Notes under the pieces: generated by a model | What the model was told of the DNA's origin: nothing | Databases searched by the model: none | The model's input: the letters and a program-made list of their open reading frames with translations, nothing else | Translations under genes and position numbers: made by a program | Assembly: GCA_019009955.1 (NCBI GenBank) | Contig: CM032233.1 | Location: forward strand, 60,164,001 to 60,228,000 | Reading direction: 5' to 3' | From: Riptortus pedestris | Lineage: Eukaryota; Arthropoda; Insecta; Hemiptera; Alydidae | DNA length: 64,000 nt | Shown: positions 1 to 12,400 of the stretch, piece by piece | Layout: each line of letters opens with the position of its first letter | Numbering within the stretch: the first letter of the stretch is position 1

Positions 1-2225
1 CTCTCCATATAATTTTGTACCCTTCCAGGGCTTTCACTTCATCAGATACCACTTAGTAAGATATGACTTTCCTGGTGGCTTTTAAACAGCGAATTTTGTA
101 CTATTTTGTTCTTCAGGTTGTCCAATATAATTATTTTCATATGCATATTTTTTGGATCTCATGTTTTTGGTTGTTTTATTTTTTTGTCGGTTTTAAAGAG
201 CTAGTCAAATGTTATTTAGTCTCAGATGTAAAATCTGTAAGACATGTCGTACATTTGTCAAATAAGTTTTCAAAGTAAGCATTCTTTTCGAGCTCGTTTG
301 TAAAATAAATCTACGAGGTCCCAGCATTAAAACTCCATCTATAGGGAGGACATTACAATGTAATAGTCACGTTGCTTTTAGGGTCATAAATTCGTTAGAA
401 AATATCTCCGACGCGGCATTATTCTCGCAGGGGATAGGAATGGGATTGGAATTCCATGTTATAGTAGAAAAACGTCTTGGTACAGTTCAGAATCCTCACA
501 GTTATTCATGCCTCACAAGTCCGTCTTCTTAAATAAAGTATATCTAAATTATTTCACTAGCTGAAACCCTGTTATTACACTCTACCATACGTTTATTACT
601 GATTTAGTTTACGATTAAATATTAGTGTTTAAATTACTTGGCCGGGAATACAGTAGTGCTGCTGAACAAGCTAGTTCGCTCAGCCGCCAGTTGTGTTTGT
701 CCACGAGCGCGATTAATATTTAGAACTAGTTTAGCAACGATAATTCACAGTAAAGCGCTGGTTGCTTTGACAGTTTCCCATGCTAATTCAGTGGAAAATA
801 TGGAGTAAGGAGTTCATGGCCGACAGTGTCTCAAGAAGTGAGTATTTCTGTTTCCCAGCCTAAACGAATACGAGAATCCCTCATATCAAAACGTATTCCT
901 ATTTTTAGTGGTTCATCTATTCATATTTATTAAGGAAGGTGTACTATATTATTCATCTTCTCATTTTGTATTCAGTCTGGTCCCAGAGTGTTATATTTTA
1001 CTTTATCCCTGGTTAGAATCGATTTTTTAATGTAATCAATTGTGGCTCAAGCTATTTTCAACTCATAAATTTATGTTAGGACTTTCATAAATGGACGAAT
1101 TAGTTGTAGTGTAATTGGAAAAGCTCCTGGCAGATACTTATATAATTGGGACCCCTGAAGAATCCTTTCAGTCCATATTCAACCCCGTGACCTTCTCCAG
1201 TACTTCTCCAGCGACCATAACTTTTGAATTTACAATGGAATGCCCTACTTTTTATTGCAGATTCTTGGAGAAAATCAAATTCTAAAACGACTTTGTATCG
1301 GTGAATTTTTCCGATCTAAGGGGATCCCTTTTTTCCGAAGGGATAGGATCTAATCCGGACTGGACCTTGTTCGCATTGCCGAGTTGTTGGGATTAGCCGG
1401 AATAGAGTGAAATATACTAAACGGACGGTAAGCTGTTCAAAGAATGGTTTCACTGGCAGTTCGACCGCTCTGTCCGACGATTTGAAAGAAAATGATTTGC
1501 ATCCCTGTGCTATTCTTTTGATTCATAACCCGCCGTCTGCACCGAGGAATTAGGTAACTGAGAAATTGTTGCTAAGCTTTTACCACCGAATGTTATGCCA
1601 CTTCTACACCCGAAGGACCAGATATTAAAACTGAGTTACAGAAAAAAAAAATTGAGGGCTGAAATACGTCTGCCAATGTTGTTTAAAATTATATTCACTT
1701 TAATTGTTGTTCTACGCATTTTATTCCTATCTGGAATATTGAACAGGTTATTTGTGGTTTCTTGTTTGTTTTGTTTTCTGCCTTCACACCACTTCTACTA
1801 ATCCATCTCGCCTTGACAATAATCTAATATATCATGAAAGGTTTTACATCAAGCTTAAATGCAAAATATTGTTTTAAAGGACCGTTCTAGATTACGTTCT
1901 AGACTTGAAAATGTTTATTTGATCAATAACATAAATATATTGAAGAATTAAATGTTTTTCAGATATCACTGTTCTCCAAAAAAAAACAATTTGTTTTTGC
2001 TCCCTTGAGAAATATTTCCTAATTTATATATTTTCGTGTGTGCTGAGTTCGAATCTGAAGTCCAAAACAAATTCTATTAAGCTTTAAGAGAGAAAAGGTT
2101 GCTTTTGAAAAAAAAATGAATTAGCATATTTCTTTTTGTCTTGCGTCATTTATTTATTTTCTTATGAATATTTACAATAATATATCAAATAATACAATAT
2201 TTAATTCTGAACATAATATAACTTT
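1..2225. other. unassigned 5' region, no gene recognised
   Basis: No reading frame of convincing length or family was seen. About 640-840 is less AT-rich than its surroundings. It contains an ATG in the context TTCATGGCC at 815, which opens a seven-codon frame running into a good splice-donor consensus (GTGAGT at 838). A short first exon is therefore possible but unsupported. Confidence 0.3.
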
Positions 2226-2229
2226 ATAA

Positions 2230-2985
2230 CTCATCAACATATATATTTTTCCCTTTTGTAGTCTTCATCAGATGTCTGCCGTTGCAGTGTCCAGCAGTAG
2301 TCAGCAAGCATCTTCTCATTGCATTTACCGTTATACCACTGCCCCATTTGGGCTATATCTTGATGAAACCGTTCTCCGTGTTCGTTGGAAACTGTTCCCA
2401 AGTTGGGAGGGAACATAAACAAATAAGAGTATAAAAAATGAATTTTTGACTACATGTTTATAAGATAAAGGCCATTCATTAACAATGTTTTTGTAATTCA
2501 TAGCGGTTTTGATGGCCAAAAATTCTTAACACACGTTTTCAATCGCAGTCTAAGCTCTTTTTTAAGTTTCATTTAATTTTCCTTTAATTCCAGGTCATTA
2601 AATAGGGCGCAGATTTGTGGCCCCACAAAAATCTCCTGCTTAATCTTTGGTTTACTTAATTTCTGATTCAAGCACAAAAAACGATCTCCTTCCATGTCCA
2701 TTGCTTTCACGAAATTCTGTATCAGTCCTAATTTGATATGGGGAGGTGTGAGTAGAATTTTGTTTTTCCTCAACCAAGGGAGGATTGGCAATAATGTTTT
2801 GATCAATTGTGTCTATGCGGTCTGGCCATTTTCTCACTATGTACTGATCTGCTTTTATCTGCTGTTCCTTTCTCCTGCCAGCCTTAGCATATCCACCTTG
2901 GAGCCCTGGAAGCATTGTCTTAGAACCTTCAAGATAAGAGACAAGTATCAGCTGGGCTCCTGCATAATCCTTCTGACTGGAGGCC
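2230..2985 (-). pseudogene. broken copy of a multi-copy arthropod protein family of unknown function
   Basis: Three overlapping - strand frames read as one ancient protein interrupted by stops and frameshifts. In order from the right: GLQGGY with a following ADQYIVRKWP stretch (about 2880-2790), HIKLGLIQNFVKAMD and IFVGPQI (about 2730-2610), then, after a broken linker, SNEHGERFHQDI and ADYCWTLQR (about 2395-2285). I recognise this order of motifs from a conserved family found as many uncharacterised copies in aphid, arachnid and other invertebrate genomes. I know no established biochemical function for it, and its copy number suggests it travels with mobile DNA. The frame shifts between the GLQGGY and HIKLGLI blocks and again before the HGERFHQDI block, and the linker near 2420-2570 contains stops, so this copy cannot make a full protein. 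The upstream (N-terminal) part to the right of 2985 could not be identified. Confidence 0.6.
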
Positions 2986-5900
2986 TAACAAATTCGTGGA
3001 GCCTAACACTTGAGCTTTCGCAATTTTTTCATGTTTTTGATGAAAATTTTCTATGATATAAAAAATGCTCAAACTCCTCATATTTTTACCCAAAGCAAAA
3101 ATTTGACATAAACTGATGTCTGATTTTCTGTCTTCGGATTTGTATTGAATATACTTCAAAACATAAAAAAAGCAACATTTTTGTTGAAGTGATTTTGATG
3201 AAGAACAGTGTAATTGAAGATTCCCAGAGTTCACTGGTTTGCTGTAACGCGCTATTTAAATATTCAAGTAATGCAAACTCTTTTTTATTCTAGTATTATT
3301 GATAATACTATTTTAATATACAAAGAAATAAAATCTTTCCGGTGTTTAAGATTTTACTTTGTGATAAATGCGGATTGGACCCCAAGCTTTTCCCTAATTA
3401 GATGTTTATTATACTATACAACGGATGTTTATTGAGACACATAAAAATTAGAACGAACATTTGAATACCAAAATCTTACTGAAATTAAAAGAAATCACAT
3501 CAAAGGATGATAGAAAAGTCGTCTATTCCCTCACTTACAGTTTGTGACGGAATAAGAAATTTGTCTATGCTTTGAAAAGTATTGAAACGTTTTCTTTAAT
3601 TAATTATGAAGATTTTGTTACGTTTGGAAGTTATTTCATACATGGAATATCGTTCCATTCCAGTGAAGAAGTGCTTTGTCAAAACTAATTAGTGTTCAAA
3701 TGCGCTCGTTGAGGAAAATGTCTATCTTTAGTGATTTTATCTTTAAGGAAATATTATATGAATACTGATATTATTTAGTAATTTAAAGGGCATTGTTCAT
3801 TTTTCTAACTAAATTGCCAGAAATTTTAATAAACCACCTACATCAATACATATATATGCATTACTTTTGCTTTTTAAAAGCCTTATTTTGGCTCAAATTA
3901 GTCTTTATCAGAGTTCTTAATAAAGACCCTATTCCCTTTAATTTCTATTTCTTGCTAATGTATATTTAATTTAGTGTCAAATTAGATTTTGACAAAACTC
4001 TACTGAAGCCCATGCAGTCATTCATTTATAATTTTTACTATTCATTATTTTATTTAATGTCAAATTAGACATTGACAGAATTTTTAATAAAATCGTGACA
4101 GCCATGCATTTATATATTTTGTACTATTATTTATTTAATGTATGTAAAAATTAAAAAATACTTCATTGTCTTAGATAAGGTGGATAAGAGAAGATATTTT
4201 TTATTTCGAACGTGGTATAAAAACGGGTTCTTCGAGCTGCACAAGGGATTCTTCTTATTATTATTATTTATTAACGGCCACTTAATAAAGGGATTCTTAT
4301 TGATACTGCATGGAAACAACCATATGCCTGCTTAAACATTATTCAGTTGATAAGATTTAACTCGTATTTTTTCCTGGCTGTCCAACTGTTGTTTTGCTCG
4401 ACACAAAGGGTGTCTACGCTCAATTGTGTCAATGCTCTCAACCCGCCTGACTACCTGTTTTTAAACTACAATGCAATTTTGTACTTTAGTCTCACTGCGA
4501 TGCGACCGGCTAATTGCCTTCCCACCAGTCGGCAAATCTTCTATCACGCCTTTAGTACTTTCATATGTTGGAGCTCCTATTATCTCTCCCGCTATTACAT
4601 TTAATTGTTCTTCTACCAGGCGTCCTCTCCCACTCATCTACCCTTCTCCTAGTCAGTTTTTTTCATGTATAGACTCCCTTATATGCCAGCTTAATGGCCT
4701 TTCCGTCTCGCTGTATGAAATTAAATGAAACGTTTTTAATTCCATTAATTTTCTCTTTGCAACATGGCTGTCAGTCTGTCAGCTAGCCCAACTATGTGAC
4801 TTTCGCCAGTCCATCTGAAAACCTAACTTCTCTTTCTGCCTGTATATACCCGCTAAACATTCAGCCATCTTGACCTGTCTCCCACAAGTCTATCCTTCTG
4901 CATATGGTCTTATGTCTTTAAGCCCAAGCCTTTGTCTACAGAAAAACAGATTCCTGGCACATTTGAATCATACAAGAACGGAAGTCATTCCAGAATATCC
5001 ATTAGGTCTACCATTTTTTATGCAGACAGATAGAAAGTGAAGTCAGATTTATAAGAAGACATAGAAACAGGCGTGACACAGAGTAAGACCACTAGCGTAC
5101 AGCTGAATGCAATTTATAGGGGAAATACCCTTTCTGAATCATTTAACCGGCGAGACGGATGAATAAAACAACATAGACGTGAATTGATTTCTTGAGACAA
5201 GAATATTAAACGGCTGTCGGATGAAGGTACTGACCTCCTGGAACACTCGCAAAACATACATTTATACACGTGTCTTACCTGGTTAAATGAATGGAAAAGC
5301 AGACATGCGGACAGGTGGACGTGCAGAAAGACGTTAAGACAAATGGATGGGCAGATCGAATAGGTTGTCACAGAAAAAGACTGACAGTTGGACGAATAGA
5401 TAAACAGGGTTGGACGGATGAACATTTGTAAAGACATAGTCGAAGACGCTCCCTTAATAAAATATTTGAATTCAACATAATTATTGCAATACGTACTTAG
5501 CCATAACTAGACTAATGCAACTATGAAGAAACTTGAATCAATGAATGAGTTTGATTGGAATAGTTTATTTTAAATGTGATTTAATAAAGTTTAATAAAAT
5601 ACTTAACAAGTTTTTTTTATTGAAAAATAAATAAGAAATTTATTTTCCCCTACTTCTACAATAAGAAATTAACTAATTTTAATATATAAAATAAGTAAGT
5701 CAGTAAAATGTTTAAAACCCGACATTCTTGTGTCCCTTTTTGAAGACACCGGATATTTTTCTATATATCGGATATTATTTTATATATTTAGTAGTAAATG
5801 ATAATGTGCGTAATGACATCGTTCTAATAACCATAATTTTTAATGTGAATTTTCTCCAAAAGAATTATGGTATTTGACGAATATTAGTTACGTAATAAAA

Positions 5901-7370
5901 GAGAAATTTAGTTGGATTCAGAAAGATTTATGTAGTTGTCCCAATATGCAACCAAGGCTAATGAGAACTGCAAGCTAACAGTTCAACATGTTTTTTTAGA
6001 GAGGTTTAGGTGGCTGACCTTATTTGGATGGCCATTACCTAATAAATAAAATGTGGATATTGTAGCTGTGGATCTACGTTAATTAAGGGGTTTTAATGAC
6101 TTAACAACATGGCTACATCAAGGCATAATCTATGTTTATTTATTTGCCATTGTTTTAATAGATTCCCTTAAAAGACGGACCGTTGAGATTATGTCCGCTA
6201 AATACATGAGCAAAAAAGTTCTCAATTCTATTAACGACACTCTTGGGTAACACCTATAAAATTCTAACTTTACTATTCAATTCCTCTTCCATTTCATTAT
6301 ATAGATCAGTAGACAGGATGAAATAGCATTAATAACTTTCAACATGAGTTTAGTTTTCATTGCAAATAACGAAAATGAATGAATTTTTGTTTTTCATCTA
6401 ACCTACTCCTTCTACTTTAAGTGAAAATAAGATTCATTCTACCAAGAAGCAACCCCACTAAATGTTTTATCTATTCATTTGTTCAAAAATTAACTGCACG
6501 TAAGAATAAGGGAATAAAAATACATTAATAAGACATTTTCAAACAATCACTGAAATTTTTTTTATCTTTTTTAATCACTTGGATAAAGTCCACCAATAAT
6601 GTATTCAGCATCTTGTTGCTCATAGACACTCCCTGAATAACAGAAATAAGTAAAAATTAAATACAAATAAATAAGAAAAGAGTTCAAGATAAACAACTTT
6701 GTTGCTTAACGGAAAGCATTTATACCTTACCAAAAACAACAATGAGATGTAGAAACATATGTTGTGAATATCAACAACGATCAATTTATATATAGGAATG
6801 ATTTTGTAAATGTTTAGAATATTAAACTTATAAAAGGCATTTCATCTAAAAGAAGTAGGGCAGAGCATTTATTTCTAGCTCCATAAACATTTCACTAATA
6901 CTAAAAACACTAATATTCCTTAATAAGTGTAAAGGTTGAATGTCGACTTGAACCGCTCCCAAAAAACGATCACATTAATCTAAGCCCTTGAAACGGGTGA
7001 GCGCCTAAACCAACTGTGCCAAACCAAATAAAAGTTCCTTATAATGGCCCGTAAAGTAGCCATTAAACCTCGTATAAACGCTGAGTAAATTATCTCTGCT
7101 TACATGACACTTCGATATGGTTAAACTTATTAAAAAAAACAACTTGCAAAAATTTAAGACATTTCTCTTTGCCTTAAAAGCAATACAACATTATAATTTA
7201 ATGGACTTTAAAAATGATTTAAAATAATTGTTGTTATCATTAATTATTTATTATTATTTTATTAAGAAAATTACGTTCTGCATTATACGCATTTGGAGGT
7301 ATGATATATTCTTTAAGCACAGCTCCCCACAGAAGTTACACTTCATACACTCATTCCAGGTCAAGGTGGG
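2986..7370. other. unassigned intergenic stretch
   Basis: Very AT-rich with no supported gene. It holds the short tandem repeat at 3963-4140 and a composition switch near 4960, described separately. The rest, especially 5450-7370, is low-complexity AT-rich sequence in which I recognise nothing. Confidence 0.4.
3963..4140 (+). repeat. two tandem units of about 88-90 bp
   Basis: Two adjacent diverged units each contain TGTCAAATTAGA, then TTGACA, a CCATGCA motif and an ATTTATTTAATG-like end. A third, weaker relative may sit at about 3800-3870 (AATTTTAATAAA followed by CATCAATACAT). It has no coding content and looks like a small decayed tandem duplication. Confidence 0.5.
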
Positions 7371-8480
7371 TGAAATGGAATAAAATATGTTTATTTCCAT
7401 TAAATTTTATCATAACATAATAGGATACGTTAAATAGTCGTTTTTTTCGTTTTGTTTTTCTATAAACAATTTTCTAATATTATGTTAATTAATTTCTTTA
7501 CCAATTATTGAAATACATTTATACTTATATAATACATTCGTTAAAAAATTAGGTCAATTTCTAAGAATACATTGTATAAAATTCATCAATTTAAATAATT
7601 ATCTGCAGTAATTTAGTTTCATTAACAATCTTAATACGACAATAAATGTGTAAAAATTTTTTACAACTCTAAAACAAACGTTATATTGTTTTTTGACGTG
7701 CAAATTTATTAAAAGATGACAAGCTTTATAAATGATGAGAAACCTGTCCCAGCTTATAGAGACAATGTACCTCATCACAAATTATTTTAGATCGGTATTT
7801 ATAACAAATATTTAGTAGTTTTATTTAATAATGGAAGATTTTTGAAAGTATTCATCTTATGTATAAAAACATACGTCATTTAAGGAGTTCTTACATTTAT
7901 TTTTCAATAAAGAGTATTTTTTAATAAATTTGACATTAAAGGGTTAAAGAGTTTTACTCCTGAAAATGATACTTTTTTCTCAAAATATTTATGTTTGTGG
8001 TTGGGGTCTGGAAGCATATTCTTGTATCGTGTTTTATGATTATGTGTTATGCTATTTTTGTAAAAGAAGTTCATGTTTTGTTTTAAAAACAATATTGTTA
8101 GTTACATATATACTGAGGGAAAAGTCATTATTTTGGACTCCTTAAAATGTCGACGACAGGAGTGTATCAATTTTCGGTTGTATATAAACTTTATGGCTCT
8201 CTTTTGCAATTTGAATATTAAAATATGATTTTTGGGGTTGCCCCAATGCATAACACCATGAGTTAACCGATTATAGGAATATCTATAGTATATTAATAAC
8301 AGAGTTTTCATTGGAAGATATTTTTTAACACATTTTAATTACAAGCAAAGCGATTTTAGCTTCTTACTCAATTCTTCAATATGATTGAACCAGTCAAGGC
8401 ATGTGTCCACAGTCAATCCTCAAAACTTTGTCATGGGGACAGGTAAGATGTCATAATTATAAATTGAGATTACTCCTGAA
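7371..8480 (-). pseudogene. LINE retrotransposon 3' end (family A), reverse transcriptase C-terminus
   Basis: Reading leftwards from about 8440, fragments of one protein can be followed: TVDTCLDWFNHIEELSKKL, then YYRYSYNRLTHGVMHWG, IFKLQKRAIKFIY, SCRRHFKE and IMTFPSVYM (8311-8102), then NMNFFYKNSITHNHKTRYKN and HKHKYFEKKVSFSGVKLFN (8092-7904). This series is typical of the region after the catalytic core in jockey-like insect LINE reverse transcriptases. Stops at about 8340 and 8095 make it non-functional. The 3' untranslated part runs to about 7371 and ends, on the - strand, in an imperfect ATTTCA-type tail. Three more copies of the same 3' end lie in the window. Confidence 0.7.
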
Positions 8481-8706
8481 GAATGTGAGCAAGGGATTGG
8501 AGTAGTTTCTCCCCGCCTTGGCAACGAAGAAACTAGGAAGATTATGACAGGAAGAATATAGTCACCGTCAATTTCTACTACAAGCTACGATTGTTTTTTT
8601 TTTACGAAATGAAATGAATTTGAAATTTGGGTTTCAGATTTCAACTGAATTATCTGTTTCGGCGTGATGTTTGTAGGTATATACGTATCTCGCATAACTT
8701 GAACAT

Positions 8707-9151
8707 AAAAGTCCGTCACCCAAGGGCTGCGTAAACTAAGCAGATTTCCCGCGTGAAGTTATACAATAGAGAAATCTCCATACGAGAGCCGAACAGTTAC
8801 GGCAAAGGGCTGAACTAGCTTTTGGCGGGAAATTCAGTCGTCCGTTATCGGCCCAAATTTAATAAAAATGCATATATCTCGGTTAATATTCAAGATAGAG
8901 AATACATGTATAGAACAATATTTATAGTAACTTTAATTTACAATAAGATTAGTTCTATACAATTTTTTGATCCGACGTATTGTAACGGAGATATTACGAA
9001 TTTTCAAAAATCACCCCCAAAACCCTCCCCCTCCCACTGGCCCGATTTCAGCCATTAACGAACTTGATCTGTCTTTTTGCATAAAACGTTTAAATATCGA
9101 GTTTGGTAATGATCAAACAAAAATTGCGACCGCTAGAGCGTTAACAAACAA

Positions 9152-9207
<56 letters not shown>

Positions 9208-9328
9208 AACGGACCTCATTTTCGTCATCTCCTGGGTAGGATCGATGGACATTTGAAGAAAAGTTTCGAAAATCGCGTCATGAGTACGATTTCAATAGCT
9301 GATTTCCCTTAAGGGAAATCTACTAAAA
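8707..9328 (+). mobile_element. HINE-like element, copy A (short type, full length)
   Basis: This is the clearest complete short-type copy. The 5' end AAAAGTCCGTCAC lies at 8707 and the subterminal repeat AGCAGATTTCCC at about 8739. The internal (TA)n runs 9155-9203. The 3' hairpin TTTCCCTTAAGGGAAA is at about 9303-9318, followed by CTACTAAAA to 9328. It has no coding capacity. An open frame across the TA tract is an artefact of the dinucleotide repeat. The anatomy matches non-autonomous Helitron-like elements of the DINE-1/HINE kind. No target duplication beyond the shared AAAA is visible. Confidence 0.75.
9155..9203. repeat. (TA)n microsatellite inside copy A
   Basis: An uninterrupted TA tract sits between a conserved left flank (CGACCGCTAGAGCG) and right flank (TTTTGAACGGACCTCATTT). 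The same flanks surround the TA tract in the other copies, so the tract is an integral part of the element. Confidence 0.9.
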
Positions 9329-9960
9329 ATGGCAAGCCTTAGAGTGTTCAATTTCATATTTGGAATATTTGTAACGTCTAAATGAGCTCTTTCTCTTTTG
9401 ACTGAAGAGCAAGGGAGTGCGAAAATAAAAAATGTATTAGAGATACAAAAAATGTGAATAAGCCTTTTTTTGTTTATCATAAAAAGATCTATAAACTATG
9501 TTCGATGAAATTTTTCTATCTGATACATTGGAAGAAAGATGTCGTATATCACATTGGAATGGAAAGTGTAACCAAATATTTTGTTTATTTAATTTAATAA
9601 GGAGCACATTAATGCCACACGAGCACAAGGAAGTCATGTGGTATCTAGATCAGACATTTGTCCAATCACTCTGCAGTTTTAATCTTCCTTCTGTCAGAAA
9701 ACAACTTTGAATAAATTAAATATTTTTATTTCTGTTAATTAATAAAAATAATAGAATAAGATCCATTTTAATGATAAAAAACCTGTTAATATACTAAGTA
9801 TACTACAATCACAATGTTCAGTTTATTCTAATATTACAAACATAAATAAATAGATAGTAAGTTACATCATATTTCCTCTGCAATATTTAATACATTATTA
9901 GTGTTAACAGTAAGAACACTTTTTTTATTATTTTTTTTTACGTAAATTATATATGTTAAA
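9329..9960. other. unassigned spacer
   Basis: AT-rich sequence between a HINE-like copy and a LINE fragment. The short open frames here have no family resemblance that I can see. Confidence 0.4.
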
Positions 9961-9964
9961 GAAG

Positions 9965-11035
9965 CACGGTGACGTAATGTTACTCTGAGTGAACACTCAA
10001 AAAACAGTTATTTTACCATTTCACAAAGGAGGCCGACTTGGGAAAACTAAAGCCACCTCTATAATAATATCCCCATTCAGTTGGGTCACAAATACATTTA
10101 CATATTTGGTGGTACCTTTCTCATCCTCTGGAAAATTATGTCAAGCCAGTATTCACTTCTTGGGGAAAGGCTGCTCTGCCAATGCTGCCATCTTAAGCAT
10201 ACTTAATAAAAGCAAAGCTGAAACCTGGACAACAAAATGTTTGCTATTTAATGCACTTAGTAAAAGGGTACTTTTGTATGCATCTGAAATATGGGGTTCT
10301 GTTTATTCGGATGTGATTGAGAAAGCTCAACTATACTTTTTTAAATGGCTTATTTGTCTTCCTAAAAACACTCATTATGCTTATATTAGAATATAATTTA
10401 ACCAAACACGCACCCAACTAAACATTTTCAAGAGGATGTTGAATTGGTGGAAGGCACTACAAGAGAAGACGGCAGATGACCTTTTCAGACTGTGCTTCAT
10501 AAGCCTAAAGGAATTATCTGCCAATTATTCCATGGCATTTAACAGGGTGAATGAACTACAAGAGTAACTTGCACGCATAGGAGGGAATTTAATAGAATTA
10601 GAAACGGCTGAAAATATTAAATTAAAAATTTAGAATTATTTAGTGGAATTCAAAAATCACTTAATTTCTCTATATATTGAAAGAGTTCTAAACAGCGCAT
10701 ATAGCCAGTACTTCAGAAGAACTAGCTTTCTTGGCAGAGGCAAGGAGTACCTAAACCTAAAAATACAATTTAATAAGACTAAGATTATTGCTCAAGTCAA
10801 AATCAAAGATTAATAGTCGGGAAAACATTTTATGCATTAAATCCAGAAAAGCCTTGCCCACTTAGCAATGATAGACGAGATACACTTACTTCATTCTTAA
10901 ATGCCCCATCATAGACAATCTCTTGAAAATCCTCAATATTCTGCAGCAAGAAGTTATAAACTCCATGGAGAATCTTTTTGGTAATATGGAAACGAATAAG
11001 ATAATCTGCATATATTATTTCCTACATTAAATTCT
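9965..11035 (+). pseudogene. LINE retrotransposon fragment (family B), reverse transcriptase to C-terminal end
   Basis: The frame beginning at about 9989 carries NTQKTVILPFHKGGRLGK, then FTYLVVPFSSSGKL, KSKAETW, LFNALSKRVLLYASEIWG and YFFKWLICLPKN, all hallmarks of the thumb and connection region of insect LINE reverse transcriptases. Just upstream, GDVMLL followed by a stop (9971-9988) looks like a decayed YADD catalytic box. After a stop at 10394 the same frame continues with KRMLNWWKALQ. Further on, FLGRGKEYLNL and a degraded cysteine-rich end (CPLSNDRRDTLTSFL, about 10857-10900) can be read. Stops show it is dead. It is a different family from the LINE at 7371-8480. Confidence 0.7.
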
Positions 11036-11900
11036 TCATTACCTCAGAAACAAAAAAAATACAAATAATATAATTATCAAAATGAAGTAAATGTTTTATG
11101 TGTTTTTTATTTTCTTCAGTAATTAGTGTATACAGTATTGAAAAATTCATTCTCTGTTTATGTTTTTAGTAAATGTAATCATAAAAATATGACAATGGCT
11201 GAACCCTTGCTGCACAATTTTAAAAGCAATGAACATATTCATTCAAGAACACTTAAATTTTTAATTTAATCAACATGCAACTTCATTAAACCTTAGTTGA
11301 ACTTTAAGTGACCTGCTTTATGAATGGTAAAAACTTACTTTCGCCCTAAAGAGGCAATGCACTTGCTCAGAAAGTCTTTCTTTACCAATTACTGTGACTA
11401 ATTTGTTTTTGAGGTATTTAACCTTTTATGTATTATTTCGTTATAGATCTCATATGTTCTGTGGCGCGTTTAAGAGCTTAACTCGAAAACAAAAATTATG
11501 CTTGTGTTTAGTAGGCCAAACCAGGTATATTTTATTTTATTAAATAATTGTGCAATAATATGATATACAATAATATGAATTTTTGGAAAAAGCAAAGAAT
11601 AATGGGCTGGTAAAGTTTCCATATAGTTCTAATTGCCTAAACAGGTCTACCTAATGCCATTTTAGGCTCATCACGGCTCCTTGTTCGAGGCTTCTCCAAG
11701 CTAGGGCAAGTCCTGCAACAGGTTATCAAACCATTTAAGCCTCCTTCTCATCTTTGTCCTTACTGGCACAACAAATACCATTGTTTTCATTTATGTATTT
11801 ATTTTAATACTACATAGGCAATGTCGCTCATTTTAATTTAAAAAAATGTAATTACTAATTGAAGAATACAAAACACAACATATAGGACCAAAATATTACA
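11036..11900. other. unassigned AT-rich spacer
   Basis: No gene or repeat family recognised. Confidence 0.4.
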
Positions 11901-11901
11901 T

Positions 11902-12400
11902 GGCTCGGCTGGAACTTGTTTTACAGAAATCAGTCATAATAAATAATCATAAAACAGGATAAAAGAATATGTTTCAAACCCCCAACCACAAACATAAACA
12001 TTACGAAAAAAAGGTATCATTTTCAGGGGTAAACCCCTAAATGAGTTAAATCTATTAACAAATATTCTTTGTTTAAATTAAATTAATTAAAGAACTTCAT
12101 GTTGAAGGATGTTTTTGTACAAAACATAATTACTATCATATACGTTCAATTATTAAATAAAACTACAAGACATTTTCTTAAAAAAGGGTTAAAAAATAAT
12201 TTATGATCAGGTACATTGTCTCTTTAAGATGGGGACGAGTTTCTTAACACTTATAAGGTACATAGCCAATTAATAAATTTAAGACAATAGCAAAGCATTA
12301 AATTAAAATATGCAAACAATATTAAAAAACAATACTAACTAATATAATTAAAAGCAATAAATAGATGATAAAAGGGTATTACGAAACATTAAGTTATATA
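11902..12400 (+). pseudogene. LINE family A 3' fragment
   Basis: It matches, in opposite orientation, the end of the LINE at 7371-8480: AATAATCATAAAACAGG, CAACCACAAACATAAACAT and GTATCATTTTCAGGGG correspond to that element's HNHKTR, NHKHKH and VSFSGVK codons. All frames are closed. It starts with the same bases (GCTCGGCTGGAACTTG) as the copy at 15033, so the two share either a subfamily sequence or a duplication. The right border is uncertain. Confidence 0.6.
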
